Shown: positions 1 through 6,614, counted from the first letter of the stretch. The stretch is 6,614 bases of DNA from Actinomycetota bacterium (GCA_016870425.1 VGBQ01000144.1:1-6614), one strand, 5' to 3'. The notes: generated by a model not told the origin, from the sequence alone. Numbers and translations: made by a program.

Positions 1-1161
1 CGCCTCCATTGCCGCGCGATAGACCCCCACGGTCCGCTGGGCAATCGCATCCCACCCGAAGTCGGCGATGGCGCGCGCGCGCCCGGCCCGGCCCATCGCT
101 CGCGCGCGCTCGGGGTCGGCGACGAGGGAGTTGATCGCTCGCGCCAGGCCAGTGTCGAAGGCTCGGGTGTCGGTCGCGTCATAGGGCACGAGCAGCCCTG
201 TGACGCCGTCCACCACCACTTCGGGGATCCCGCCCACGGCGCTGGCGACCACCGGAGCCTCGCAGGCCATGGCCTCGAGGTTGACGATCCCGAGCGGCTC
301 GTAGACCGACGGGCAGGCGAAGACGCGCGCATGGGTGAGCAGCTGGCGCACCTCGTCGAGCGAGGCCTGCTCCTCGATCCAGATGACCGAGTCCGCACCG
401 CGCTCCTCGCGCAGCAGTGCGACGGCGCGCGCCACCTCGTCACCGATCTCAGGAGTGTCGGGAGAGCTCGCGCACAGCACCAGCACGGTGCCGGGATCGA
501 GCTGCCGCGCCGCAGCGAGCAGATGCGGCAGGCCCTTCTGGCGGGTGATGCGCCCGACGAAGAGCACATAGGGCCTGTCCAGGGGCACGCCGTGGCGCTC
601 GAGTGCGTTGACCGAGGGATCGGGTCGATAGGCCTCGGTGTCGATGCCGTTGTGCACGACGTGCACTCGAGCGGGATCCACCTGCGGGTACGCCGACAAG
701 ATGTCGCGGCGCATGCCCTCGCTCACGGCGATGATCGCCTGGGCGTGGGAGTACGCCGTGGCCTCGACCCAGGAACTCACGCGGTATCCGCCGCCGAGCT
801 GCTCGATCTTCCACGGCCGGAGCGGCTCGAGGGAGTGGGCAGTGATGACGTGCGGGACACCGTGAAGGAGACCACCGACGTGACCGGCCAGGTTGGCGTA
901 CCACGTGTGGGAGTGCAGCAGATCGACGTCCGCGGTGTCATTGACCATCTCCAGATCGACGCCGAGCGTCTGCAGCGCGGCATTGGCTCCGGTGAGCTCG
1001 GAGGGCACGGCATGCGCCTGGGCGTCCGGGCGAGGCGCCCCGAAGCAGTGCACGTCGACGCCGATGAGCGGGCGCAGATGCGCCGCGAGTTCGCGCACGT
1101 GCACTCCAGCGCCCCCGTAGATGTCCGGAGGCCATTCGCGAGTGAGGATGCCGACCTTCAC
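1..1161 (-). CDS. glgA: GT4 glycogen synthase / alpha-maltose-1-phosphate synthase, 3' end off the window
   Basis: Transfers glucose from ADP-glucose (or UDP-glucose) either to a glucan chain or, in the mycobacterial GlgM branch, to glucose-1-phosphate to give maltose-1-phosphate. It acts in the cytosol. The reading frame is open from a GTG at 1161 to the left edge, giving 387 residues without a stop. Actinobacterial relatives are about 387 to 410 residues, so only a few are missing. Visible features are the N-terminal start MKVGILTREWPP and the GGAGVHV loop (about 16-22), HSHTWYANLAG (about 83-93), HNGID (170-174), FVGRITRQKG with the phosphate-contacting pair R204/K209, and the GT4 E-x7-E motif with E288 and E296. 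The start fits the family N-terminus and sits 6 bases after a TACGCT hexamer. It is divergent from glgC, which supplies its substrate. GlgA and GlgM activities cannot be told apart by reading alone. Confidence 0.95.
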   Translation of the reverse strand, partial: MKVGILTREWPPDIYGGAGVHVRELAAHLRPLIGVDVHCFGAPRPDAQAHAVPSELTGANAALQTLGVDLEMVNDTADVDLLHSHTWYANLAGHVGGLLHGVPHVITAHSLEPLRPWKIEQLGGGYRVSSWVEATAYSHAQAIIAVSEGMRRDILSAYPQVDPARVHVVHNGIDTEAYRPDPSVNALERHGVPLDRPYVLFVGRITRQKGLPHLLAAARQLDPGTVLVLCASSPDTPEIGDEVARAVALLREERGADSVIWIEEQASLDEVRQLLTHARVFACPSVYEPLGIVNLEAMACEAPVVASAVGGIPEVVVDGVTGLLVPYDATDTRAFDTGLARAINSLVADPERARAMGRAGRARAIADFGWDAIAQRTVGVYRAAMEA

Positions 1162-1167
1162 GAGTGC

Positions 1168-1173
1168 AGCGTA
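1168..1173 (-). promoter_or_regulatory. Putative -10 element (TACGCT) for a leaderless glgA transcript
   Basis: Read on the minus strand, TACGCT matches the actinobacterial -10 pattern TANNNT and is followed by six bases and then the GTG start at 1161. At normal -10 spacing, transcription would begin at or next to the start codon. No purine-rich Shine-Dalgarno sequence lies before the GTG, and no -35 resembling TTGAC is visible. The call rests on spacing and on the same pattern at three other genes here. Confidence 0.55.
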
Positions 1174-1200
1174 GGGCCTGCGCCCACCCACCCCGAGGTC

Positions 1201-1206
1201 TAGGCT
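1201..1206 (+). promoter_or_regulatory. Putative -10 element (TAGGCT) for a leaderless glgC transcript
   Basis: TAGGCT is followed by seven bases and then the GTG start of glgC at 1214, so a transcript would start at about 1213-1214. The only Shine-Dalgarno-like bases, GAGG at 1195-1198, are 15 bases from the GTG and upstream of the hexamer, so they would not be in such an mRNA. No -35 match is visible at the expected distance. The element is 27 bp from the opposing glgA hexamer, so their upstream regions overlap. Confidence 0.55.
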
Positions 1207-1213
1207 GGCGAGC

Positions 1214-2437
1214 GTGGACACAGGCCCGCACGTGCTGGGAATCGTGCTTGCAGGCGGCGCGGGCAAGCGCCTGATGCCCCTCACGGCCGACCGCGCCAAG
1301 CCCGCCGTGCCCTTCGGGGGCAGCTATCGGCTCATCGACTTCGCACTCTCCAATCTCATCAACTCCGGTCTGCGGCGGGTGGCCGTGCTCACGCAGTACA
1401 AGTCCCACTCCCTCGATCGTCACATCACCACGACCTGGCGCCTTTCGCCCCTGCTCGGGGACTACGTCACTGCCGTCCCCGCGCAGCAACGACTCGGTCC
1501 GCGATGGTTCACGGGCAGCGCCGACGCGATCTTCCAGAGCCTCAACCTCATCAACGACGAGCGCCCGGACTACGTCGCAGTCTTCGGGGCCGACCACGTC
1601 TATCGCATGGATCCCATGCAGATGGTGCAGGCCCACATCGACACGGGCGCGGCGGTCACAGTGGCGGGCATCCGCCAGCCGCGTGCGCTCGCCCACCAGT
1701 TCGGCGTGATCGACACCGCCGAGGACGGCGTACGCATCCGTCGCTTCCTCGAGAAGCCTGCTGATCCGCCGGGGATCCCGGGTGCCGAGGACGAGTCCTA
1801 CGTCTCCATGGGCAACTACATCTTCACCACGGACGCACTCATCGATGCCCTGCGCGCAGACGCTGCCGACGAGGGATCCGTGCACGACATGGGCGGCAAC
1901 ATCATCCCCATGCTCGTCGACCAGGGACGGGCATGCGTCTATGACTTCGCGCTCAATGAGGTGCCGGGTGCCACGGATCGTGATCGAGGCTACTGGCGCG
2001 ACGTCGGCACCCTCGACGCCTATCACGACGCGCACATGGACCTGGTCTCCGTGCACCCGATCTTCAACCTCTACAACCGGCGCTGGCCGATCCTCACCAA
2101 CCACCTCACCCTCCCCCCGGCGAAGTTCGTCGAGGGGGGCAATGCCCACGAGTCCATGGTGGGCACCGGCTCGATCATCTCCGGAGCGCATGTCCGCGGC
2201 TCGGTGGTCGCCTTCGACGTGCAGGTGCAGGCGGGGGCATACATTGAGGGATCGGTGATCCTCCCGGGCGTGCGCATCGGACGCAACGCCGTCATCCGCC
2301 ACGCGATCCTCGACAAGAACGTCATCGTGCCCGACGGCGCGCAGATCGGCGTCGACATCGAGCGAGATCGTGAGCTCTACACCGTCAGCGAAGGCGGCAT
2401 CGTCGTGCTCGGCAAGGGCGTCACGGCGGCCACCTGA
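1214..2437 (+). CDS. glgC: Glucose-1-phosphate adenylyltransferase (ADP-glucose pyrophosphorylase)
   Basis: Makes ADP-glucose and pyrophosphate from ATP and glucose-1-phosphate, the committed and normally allosterically controlled step of glycogen synthesis. The 407 residues match the usual family length. The nucleotidyltransferase domain begins with the VLAGGAGKRLMPLT loop (11-24) and continues through RAKPAVPFGG (27-36), the substrate region around WFTGSADAI (98-106), FGADHVYRMD with D127 corresponding to the catalytic aspartate, FLEKP with K181 (the glucose-1-phosphate lysine), SMGNYIF (198-204) and YWRDVGTLDAYH (260-271). A C-terminal hexapeptide-repeat beta-helix spans about 300-385. The GTG start is chosen because the short MDTGPHVLGI lead matches the family N-terminus and it lies 7 bases after a TAGGCT hexamer. 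Its stop overlaps the next gene's ATG by one base (TGATG). Confidence 0.97.
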   Translation: MDTGPHVLGIVLAGGAGKRLMPLTADRAKPAVPFGGSYRLIDFALSNLINSGLRRVAVLTQYKSHSLDRHITTTWRLSPLLGDYVTAVPAQQRLGPRWFTGSADAIFQSLNLINDERPDYVAVFGADHVYRMDPMQMVQAHIDTGAAVTVAGIRQPRALAHQFGVIDTAEDGVRIRRFLEKPADPPGIPGAEDESYVSMGNYIFTTDALIDALRADAADEGSVHDMGGNIIPMLVDQGRACVYDFALNEVPGATDRDRGYWRDVGTLDAYHDAHMDLVSVHPIFNLYNRRWPILTNHLTLPPAKFVEGGNAHESMVGTGSIISGAHVRGSVVAFDVQVQAGAYIEGSVILPGVRIGRNAVIRHAILDKNVIVPDGAQIGVDIERDRELYTVSEGGIVVLGKGVTAAT

Positions 2438-3216
2438 TGGCGGTTGCTGTCGTCACGGGTGCCGGTCGCGGTCTGGGTGCTGCGATTGCCCAGGGACTGC
2501 GCTCTGCCGGCTATGCCGTCGTCGCGACGGATGTCGTCGGAGGTGATGAGCATCTCGATGTGCGCGATGCCGATGCCTGCCGTGCGCTGGCCCGGGCGGT
2601 GCAGCCGGATGTGTGGATCAACAATGCGGGGATCCTCGGCGCAGGAGACGCGGCCACGCAGGAGGACACCCTGATCGAGTCCGTCGTCGCCGTCAACCTC
2701 CTCGGCGTGATGCACGGCACCCGGGCGGCCGTGGAGGTCATGCGCGCGCGCGACGGCGGTCGCGGGCGCGGCCACGTCATCAACGTCGGTTCGCTCGCAT
2801 CGTGGGTGCCGGTGCCGGGCGAGTGCGTCTACGCCGCCACCAAGGCCGGCGTGCTCTCCTTCACCCTGGGCCTCGAAGGCGAGCTGCGCGCTCAGGGGGT
2901 GACGGGCGTCCGCTTCACCGTGCTCTGCCCCGACGGCATGCTCACGCCGATGATCACCGATGTCATCGACGACCCGGCGGTCGCCATGACCTTCACCGGG
3001 CTGCGCCCCGTCACCCCCGAGGAGGTGGCGGATGCTGCCGTCCGAGTCCTGCGCAGGCCTCGTCGCGTCGTGAGCGTGCCCCACTGGCGGGGGGCGCAGG
3101 TGCGGCTCATCAGCGCCGTACCCGACTTGGTCCTGCGGGCTGCACCCATCTTCACTCGCCTGGGTCGGGCTCAGCAGGATCGCCTGAGACGAGCACTCGG
3201 ATCTGGTCGGCGCTGA
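2437..3216 (+). CDS. Short-chain dehydrogenase/reductase (SDR), substrate unknown
   Basis: A classical SDR, presumably an NAD(P)-dependent cytosolic oxidoreductase of 259 residues, the usual size. The Rossmann cofactor motif is TGAGRGLG at 7-14. NNAG follows at 62-65. The catalytic set is S119, in INVGSLAS, with Y132 and K136 in YAATK at the expected 13-residue spacing. PDGMLTPM (165-172) is the post-active-site loop. A basic tail of about 45 residues (RLISAVPDLVLRAAPIF and after) extends past the core, as in some uncharacterised actinobacterial SDRs. The ATG shares one base with the glgC stop and no Shine-Dalgarno sequence is visible, so translation probably depends on termination-reinitiation from glgC. 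Position suggests a link to glucan or sugar metabolism, but nothing in the protein names a substrate. Confidence 0.9.
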   Translation: MAVAVVTGAGRGLGAAIAQGLRSAGYAVVATDVVGGDEHLDVRDADACRALARAVQPDVWINNAGILGAGDAATQEDTLIESVVAVNLLGVMHGTRAAVEVMRARDGGRGRGHVINVGSLASWVPVPGECVYAATKAGVLSFTLGLEGELRAQGVTGVRFTVLCPDGMLTPMITDVIDDPAVAMTFTGLRPVTPEEVADAAVRVLRRPRRVVSVPHWRGAQVRLISAVPDLVLRAAPIFTRLGRAQQDRLRRALGSGRR

Positions 3217-3382
3217 TGTCAGAGGCGGCGTAGAGGAGGGCGTGATCCCGAGCCTCCTCGCGGGCCACGGCCTCGGTCAGCCGCGCAGTGCCGATCCAGC
3301 CGCAGGTGCACTCGGGCAGCATGAAGCGCCCCGTGCGTGCAAGGCAGACCTGGTGCGCCGGCTGCGGGATGGGATCGAGCAC
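3152..3382 (-). CDS. Small Cys-x-Cys-Gly-Trp protein, function unknown
   Basis: A 76-residue protein starting at GTG 3382. An in-frame GTG two codons upstream at 3388 is the alternative and would give 78 residues. There is no signal peptide or membrane segment. The visible core has C13, then ECTCGW with C25 and C27, then a charged helix (about 34-50, TEAVAREEARDHALLY) carrying H47, and an acidic tail ending DPAEPDPGE. The C-x-C-G-W-x-G pattern followed by a helix with a late His resembles small unnamed actinobacterial proteins I recall only in outline. A metal site formed by C25, C27, H47 and perhaps C13 or H10 is a guess. The 3' end overlaps the SDR gene tail to tail by 65 bp. A TAGCGT hexamer six bases before the GTG at 3382 favours that start and supports this as a real gene. 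Confidence 0.65.
   Translation of the reverse strand: MLDPIPQPAHQVCLARTGRFMLPECTCGWIGTARLTEAVAREEARDHALLYAASDISADQIRVLVSGDPAEPDPGE
3233..3259 (+). terminator. Possible hairpin just after the glgC-SDR unit
   Basis: GAGGAGG at 3233-3239 pairs perfectly with CCTCCTC at 3253-3259 around a 13-base loop, starting 17 bases after the SDR stop. No T-run follows, so it is not a classical intrinsic terminator, although U-poor hairpins have been proposed as terminators in actinobacteria. The stem lies inside the opposite-strand small gene, where GAG GAG and CTC CTC encode Glu-Glu and Leu-Leu, so it could be a coincidence of codon use. Confidence 0.25.
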
Positions 3383-3388
3383 GCGCAC

Positions 3389-3394
3389 ACGCTA
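3389..3394 (-). promoter_or_regulatory. Putative -10 element (TAGCGT) for the small CxCGW gene
   Basis: On the minus strand TAGCGT is followed by six bases and GTG at 3382, which would give a leaderless transcript. If the GTG at 3388 were used instead, the hexamer would abut the start codon, which is too close for transcription to begin at or before it. The spacing is therefore the main argument for the later start. No clear -35 is seen. Confidence 0.45.
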
Positions 3395-3475
3395 GAGCCG
3401 GTCCATGACTTCTCGGTGAGACTCAGTTGAATGCCACGTGAACGCCCTCGGGCCGTGTGTCGGTGGCCTCTGGCG

Positions 3476-3481
3476 TAGCGT
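3476..3481 (+). promoter_or_regulatory. Putative -10 element (TAGCGT) for a leaderless SRPBCC-HMA transcript
   Basis: TAGCGT is followed by seven bases and the ATG at 3489. The hexamer is identical to the one serving the divergent small gene. GGGGA at 3482-3486 is the only purine run, and it ends two bases before the ATG, too close for a Shine-Dalgarno sequence. The 81 bp between the two opposing hexamers (3395-3475) shows no other clear repeat or operator. Confidence 0.5.
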
Positions 3482-3488
3482 GGGGACC

Positions 3489-3959
3489 ATGCCGCAGGTC
3501 GAGGTCGTAGACACTGGGTCCGCGTGGATCATCTCCCGTTCGATAGTCGTCCGCGCTCCTGCGCAGGGCATCTTCGACATCCTCGCCAACCCGCGGCGCC
3601 ACCCGGACTTCGATGGTTCCGGCTCGGTCCGCGTGGCCATCTCCGGCCCCGAGCGCCTCTCGGCGGGCGCGAAGTTCGGCATGTCCATGCGACTCGGCGT
3701 TCCCTACCGGGTGAGCAGCCAGGTCAAGGAATTCGACGAGGGCCGCCTGATCGCGTGGGCGCACCTGGGTGGTCACCGCTGGCGCTACGTGCTCGAGCCG
3801 CTCGCGGACGGCTCGACGCGGGTGACCGAGACCTTCGATGCCACGACCGCGCGCTCCGCGCGCGCCCTGAAGCTCATGGATGCCTACAACCGGAATACGC
3901 GGGCCATCGAGGAGACGCTGCCGCGACTGGCGGCGCTCGCCGAGAGCGAGACGCGATGA
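3489..3959 (+). CDS. SRPBCC-fold (polyketide cyclase/START-like) protein
   Basis: A 156-residue single-domain protein of the SRPBCC superfamily, whose members bind hydrophobic ligands in a helix-grip cavity. The ligand here is unknown. The opening strand IISRSIVVRAP (14-24) is followed by the first helix, FDILANPRRHPDFDGSGSV (29-47), with the family's N-P-x-x-H-P-x-x-D pattern. Next come the central strands with GPERLSAGAKFGMSMRLG (53-70), the GGHRWRYVLEP strand (94-104), VTETFD (112-117) and a long C-terminal helix (about 122-152). There is no signal peptide or membrane segment. A GTG 17 codons upstream at 3438 is in frame, but the ATG at 3489 is preferred: homology-like sequence begins after it and the TAGCGT hexamer would lie inside the longer version. 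The stop overlaps the HMA gene by four bases (ATGA), so the two are probably coexpressed. Similar proteins have sometimes been labelled dimethyladenosine transferase without support; no methyltransferase motif is present. Confidence 0.85.
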   Translation: MPQVEVVDTGSAWIISRSIVVRAPAQGIFDILANPRRHPDFDGSGSVRVAISGPERLSAGAKFGMSMRLGVPYRVSSQVKEFDEGRLIAWAHLGGHRWRYVLEPLADGSTRVTETFDATTARSARALKLMDAYNRNTRAIEETLPRLAALAESETR

Positions 3960-4162
3960 CGACCACGACGTATCAGGTGACCGGGATGACCTGCGATCAC
4001 TGCGTGCGCGCTGTGACGACCGAGCTTGTGCTCCTCGACGGGGTGCGCAGCGTCGATGTCGACCTCGCTCAGGGAGTTGTGACCGTGACGAGCGATGGCC
4101 CCCTGGACGTGGAAGATGTCCGGGAGGCCATCGATGAAGCGGGCTACGCGCTGGAGGGCTAG
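3956..4162 (+). CDS. Heavy-metal-associated (HMA) domain protein, CopZ-like copper chaperone
   Basis: A single ferredoxin-like HMA domain of 68 residues, typical of soluble copper chaperones that carry Cu(I) to P-type ATPases or regulators. The metal site GMTCDHCV (10-17) supplies C13 and C16. The beta-alpha-beta-beta-alpha-beta order can be followed through YQVTG, CVRAVTTELVLL, GVRSVDVDL, GVVTVTS, DVEDVREAIDEAGY. The ATG lies within the SRPBCC stop (ATGA), indicating translational coupling. No copper ATPase or CsoR/CueR-type regulator gene is visible in the window, so the partner is encoded elsewhere or just outside the known context. The stop is four bases from the convergent pstB stop. Metal identity (copper rather than zinc or another soft metal) is inferred from the motif. 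Confidence 0.88.
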   Translation: MTTTTYQVTGMTCDHCVRAVTTELVLLDGVRSVDVDLAQGVVTVTSDGPLDVEDVREAIDEAGYALEG

Positions 4163-4166
4163 GGGC

Positions 4167-5066
<900 letters not shown>

Positions 5067-5087
5067 CTTGTCGTCTCGCCCATCATG

Positions 5088-5987
5088 TCACCAGCGCTTC
5101 TGGGTGCGGTTGCGGATCAGGATGGCGACGGCGTTCATCGCCAGGAGGATGACCAGGAGGAGCACGATCGTGGCCGAGGCCAGGATCTGGAATTCCTCCC
5201 GCGACTCCTTGGTCCAGTTGAAGATCTGGATGGGGAGCGTGGTGTAGGCCGAGAAGGGCCCCGTGGGGTTGAACGAGATGAAGGTGACCGCCCCCAGCAG
5301 GAGCAGCGGTGCCGCCTCTCCGATGGCCCGGGAGAGGGCAAGGATCGTGCCGGTGGCCATGCCGGGGACCGCAGCGGGCATCGTCTGGCGCCAGGTGGTC
5401 TGCCACAGGGTCGCGCCGAGGGCGAGCGAGCCGTGGCGGATGTTCTGCGGCACGGCGCGCAGAGCCTCGCGCGTGGACACGATGATGACGGGGAGCACCA
5501 GGAGGGCGAGCGTCAGCCCAGCAGTGATGACCGTCTGCCCGAGCGCCAGTGCTCTCGCGAAGATCGCCAGGCCGAGGATGCCGTAGACGATGGAGGGCAC
5601 CGCGGCGAGATTCTGGATGTTGATCTCGACGAAGCGCGTGAAGCGGCTCGTCGGATTGGCGTACTCCTCCATGTAAACCGCGCCGAGGAATCCGATCGGC
5701 AGCGCGAAGAGTGCCGTGAAGGCGATGACCCACAGCGTGCCCGTGATCGCCGACTGGGCGCCGGCCTGCTCGGGTCGGCGCAGGGAGGGCATGTTCTCCC
5801 ACAGGGTCGGGGTGAGGCGGGGCCAGCCCTTGATCGTGACGTAGGCCAAGAGCACGGCGAGGAAGACGATGCCGACCGCGAGGCAGAGGAAGAGGATCCA
5901 GCGGAAGGTCTTGTCGACAAGGGGCTGGCCCCTGCCCTGGAGGTCGACCGGGGCAGAGTCGGGAGCGATGTCGAGGGTCGCGGTCAC
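5088..5987 (-). CDS. pstA: Phosphate ABC transporter permease PstA
   Basis: One of the two membrane subunits forming the phosphate channel. The 299 residues start at a GTG overlapping the pstC stop (GTGA, four bases), so translation is coupled. After a cytosolic tail of about 27 residues there is a first membrane helix (about 29-52), then a short external segment with ENMPSLRRP, and the permease domain with helices at about 80-105, 125-147, 152-171, 208-240 and 267-291. The cytosolic coupling loop that contacts PstB is seen as EALRAVPQNIRHGSLALGAT (174-193), followed by WQTTWRQTMPAAVPG and the conserved ALSRAIGEAAPLL (217-229). The C-terminus is basic (RNRTQKRW). The family, length and operon position all agree. 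Confidence 0.95.
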   Translation of the reverse strand: MTATLDIAPDSAPVDLQGRGQPLVDKTFRWILFLCLAVGIVFLAVLLAYVTIKGWPRLTPTLWENMPSLRRPEQAGAQSAITGTLWVIAFTALFALPIGFLGAVYMEEYANPTSRFTRFVEINIQNLAAVPSIVYGILGLAIFARALALGQTVITAGLTLALLVLPVIIVSTREALRAVPQNIRHGSLALGATLWQTTWRQTMPAAVPGMATGTILALSRAIGEAAPLLLLGAVTFISFNPTGPFSAYTTLPIQIFNWTKESREEFQILASATIVLLLVILLAMNAVAILIRNRTQKRW

Positions 5988-6614
5988 TGGTAGGCCTGCC
6001 GATACTTGCGGACCAGGCGGATGCTGATCATGTTCATGAAGAAGGTGATGATGAAGAGCAGAAGTCCGACCGCGAAGATCGACTTGTACTCGATGCTGCC
6101 GGTGGCCACGTCGCCGGCGCCGGCGGCGGCGATGTAAGAGGTCATCGTTTGCATGCCCTCGAGGGGATTGAGGGTCATGTTGGGCTGCAGGCCCGCCGCG
6201 ACGGTGACGATCATCGTCTCGCCGATCGCGCGGGAGATGCCGAGGACGAAGGCGGCCACGATGCCGGACAGCGCTGCGGGGACCACGACGCGCAGAGCTG
6301 TCTGCCGCTTGGTCGCGCCGAGGGCGTAGGCGCCGTCGCGCAGGCCGCCGGGCACCGCGGCCATCGCGTCCTCGGACAGAGAGGCAATGGTCGGGATGAT
6401 CATGATGCCCATCACGATGCCGGCCGACAGGGCGTTGAAGACCTGGATGCCGGGGAAGATCGGCTTGAGCACGAACTCGGTGATGAAGTCCAGGGCGAAG
6501 AAGCCGAAGACCACCGTCGGGATGCCGGCCAGGACCTCGAGCGTGGGCTTGAGGACCTTGCGCGCACGGGGCTTGGCGTACTCCGAGAGGTAGATCGCAC
6601 TGCCGAGGCCGAGG
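5984..6614 (-). CDS. pstC: Phosphate ABC transporter permease PstC, 5' end off the window
   Basis: The partner permease of PstA. The frame is open from the right edge to the TGA at 5984, giving 209 residues; PstC proteins are usually around 300 or more, so roughly the first third is missing. The first visible residues are LGLGSAIYLSEYAKPRARKV, followed by KPTLEVLAGIPTVVFGFFAL, all conserved PstC sequence. An apparent start at 6514 is an internal Val codon (GTG), not the true start. The coupling loop EDAMAAVPGGLRDGAYALGA is followed by the SRAIGETMIVTVAAG helix. Then come an external loop with MTSYIAAAGAGDVATG and a last membrane helix (SIFAVGLLLFIITFFMNMIS) ending in the basic tail RLVRKYRQAYQ. 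The stop overlaps the pstA start. pstS would be expected upstream, beyond the right edge. Confidence 0.95.
   Translation of the reverse strand, partial: LGLGSAIYLSEYAKPRARKVLKPTLEVLAGIPTVVFGFFALDFITEFVLKPIFPGIQVFNALSAGIVMGIMIIPTIASLSEDAMAAVPGGLRDGAYALGATKRQTALRVVVPAALSGIVAAFVLGISRAIGETMIVTVAAGLQPNMTLNPLEGMQTMTSYIAAAGAGDVATGSIEYKSIFAVGLLLFIITFFMNMISIRLVRKYRQAYQ

Noticed and set aside
71..110. GC-alternating tracts (GCGCGC repeats) that could form Z-DNA
   Set aside because: They fall in the glgA coding frame as Arg/Ala codons of the RAGRARAIADFG region; codon use explains them.
331..1203. Long plus-strand open frame of 290 codons antisense to glgA
   Set aside because: glgA on the other strand has all GT4 motifs over this stretch; the antisense product is rich in Arg, Val, His and Asp with no recognisable domain, as expected from GC-biased codons.
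938..2302. Minus-strand open frame of 454 codons across glgC and the divergent gap
   Set aside because: It covers the well-supported glgC and the start of glgA and has no domain pattern; a complementary-frame artefact of high GC.
3242..3430. Plus-strand 62-codon frame opposite the small CxCGW gene
   Set aside because: No motif, no promoter-like spacing and no Shine-Dalgarno sequence; the minus-strand frame has the coherent CxCGW core.
3438..3488. Upstream GTG extension of the SRPBCC gene by 17 residues
   Set aside because: The extra residues do not fit the domain, and the likely -10 hexamer at 3476-3481 would lie within the coding sequence.

Overview
This is a GC-rich, tightly packed chromosomal segment from an actinobacterium. 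The evidence is high G/C at third codon positions, GTG starts, genes overlapping by 1 to 4 bases, and a divergent glgA/glgC pair like the one in Mycobacterium tuberculosis (Rv1212c/Rv1213). The genus cannot be read from the sequence. No mobile element, CRISPR array, tRNA or rRNA is visible, and no stretch over 300 bases lacks a gene.

Left third (1-3216): a glycogen / alpha-glucan block. The GT4 glucan or maltose-1-phosphate synthase (glgA/glgM) lies on the minus strand and its last few codons run off the left edge. It is divergent from glgC (ADP-glucose pyrophosphorylase), with 52 bp between the two start codons. GlgC makes ADP-glucose and GlgA/GlgM consumes it. A short-chain dehydrogenase/reductase of unknown substrate overlaps the glgC stop by one base and is probably cotranscribed.

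Middle (3152-4162): a small minus-strand protein with a Cys-x-Cys-Gly-Trp motif overlaps the end of the SDR gene tail to tail. Divergent from it is a two-gene unit encoding an SRPBCC-fold protein and a 68-residue HMA metal chaperone (CopZ-like), coupled by an ATGA overlap.

Right third (4167-6614): three genes of a high-affinity phosphate ABC transporter on the minus strand, transcribed pstC > pstA > pstB. The 5' part of pstC, and any pstS, lie beyond the right edge. The pstB stop is four bases from the stop of the convergent HMA gene.

The main pattern beyond ordinary annotation is regulatory. Four genes that are not preceded by a co-directional gene have a TANNNT -10-like hexamer 6 or 7 bases before the start codon and no clear Shine-Dalgarno sequence, which suggests leaderless mRNAs. 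In the glgA/glgC gap the two hexamers are 27 bp apart, so the two promoters would share one polymerase-sized region. I found no evidence of a new multi-gene system here. The genes are recognisable families apart from the small CxCGW protein.
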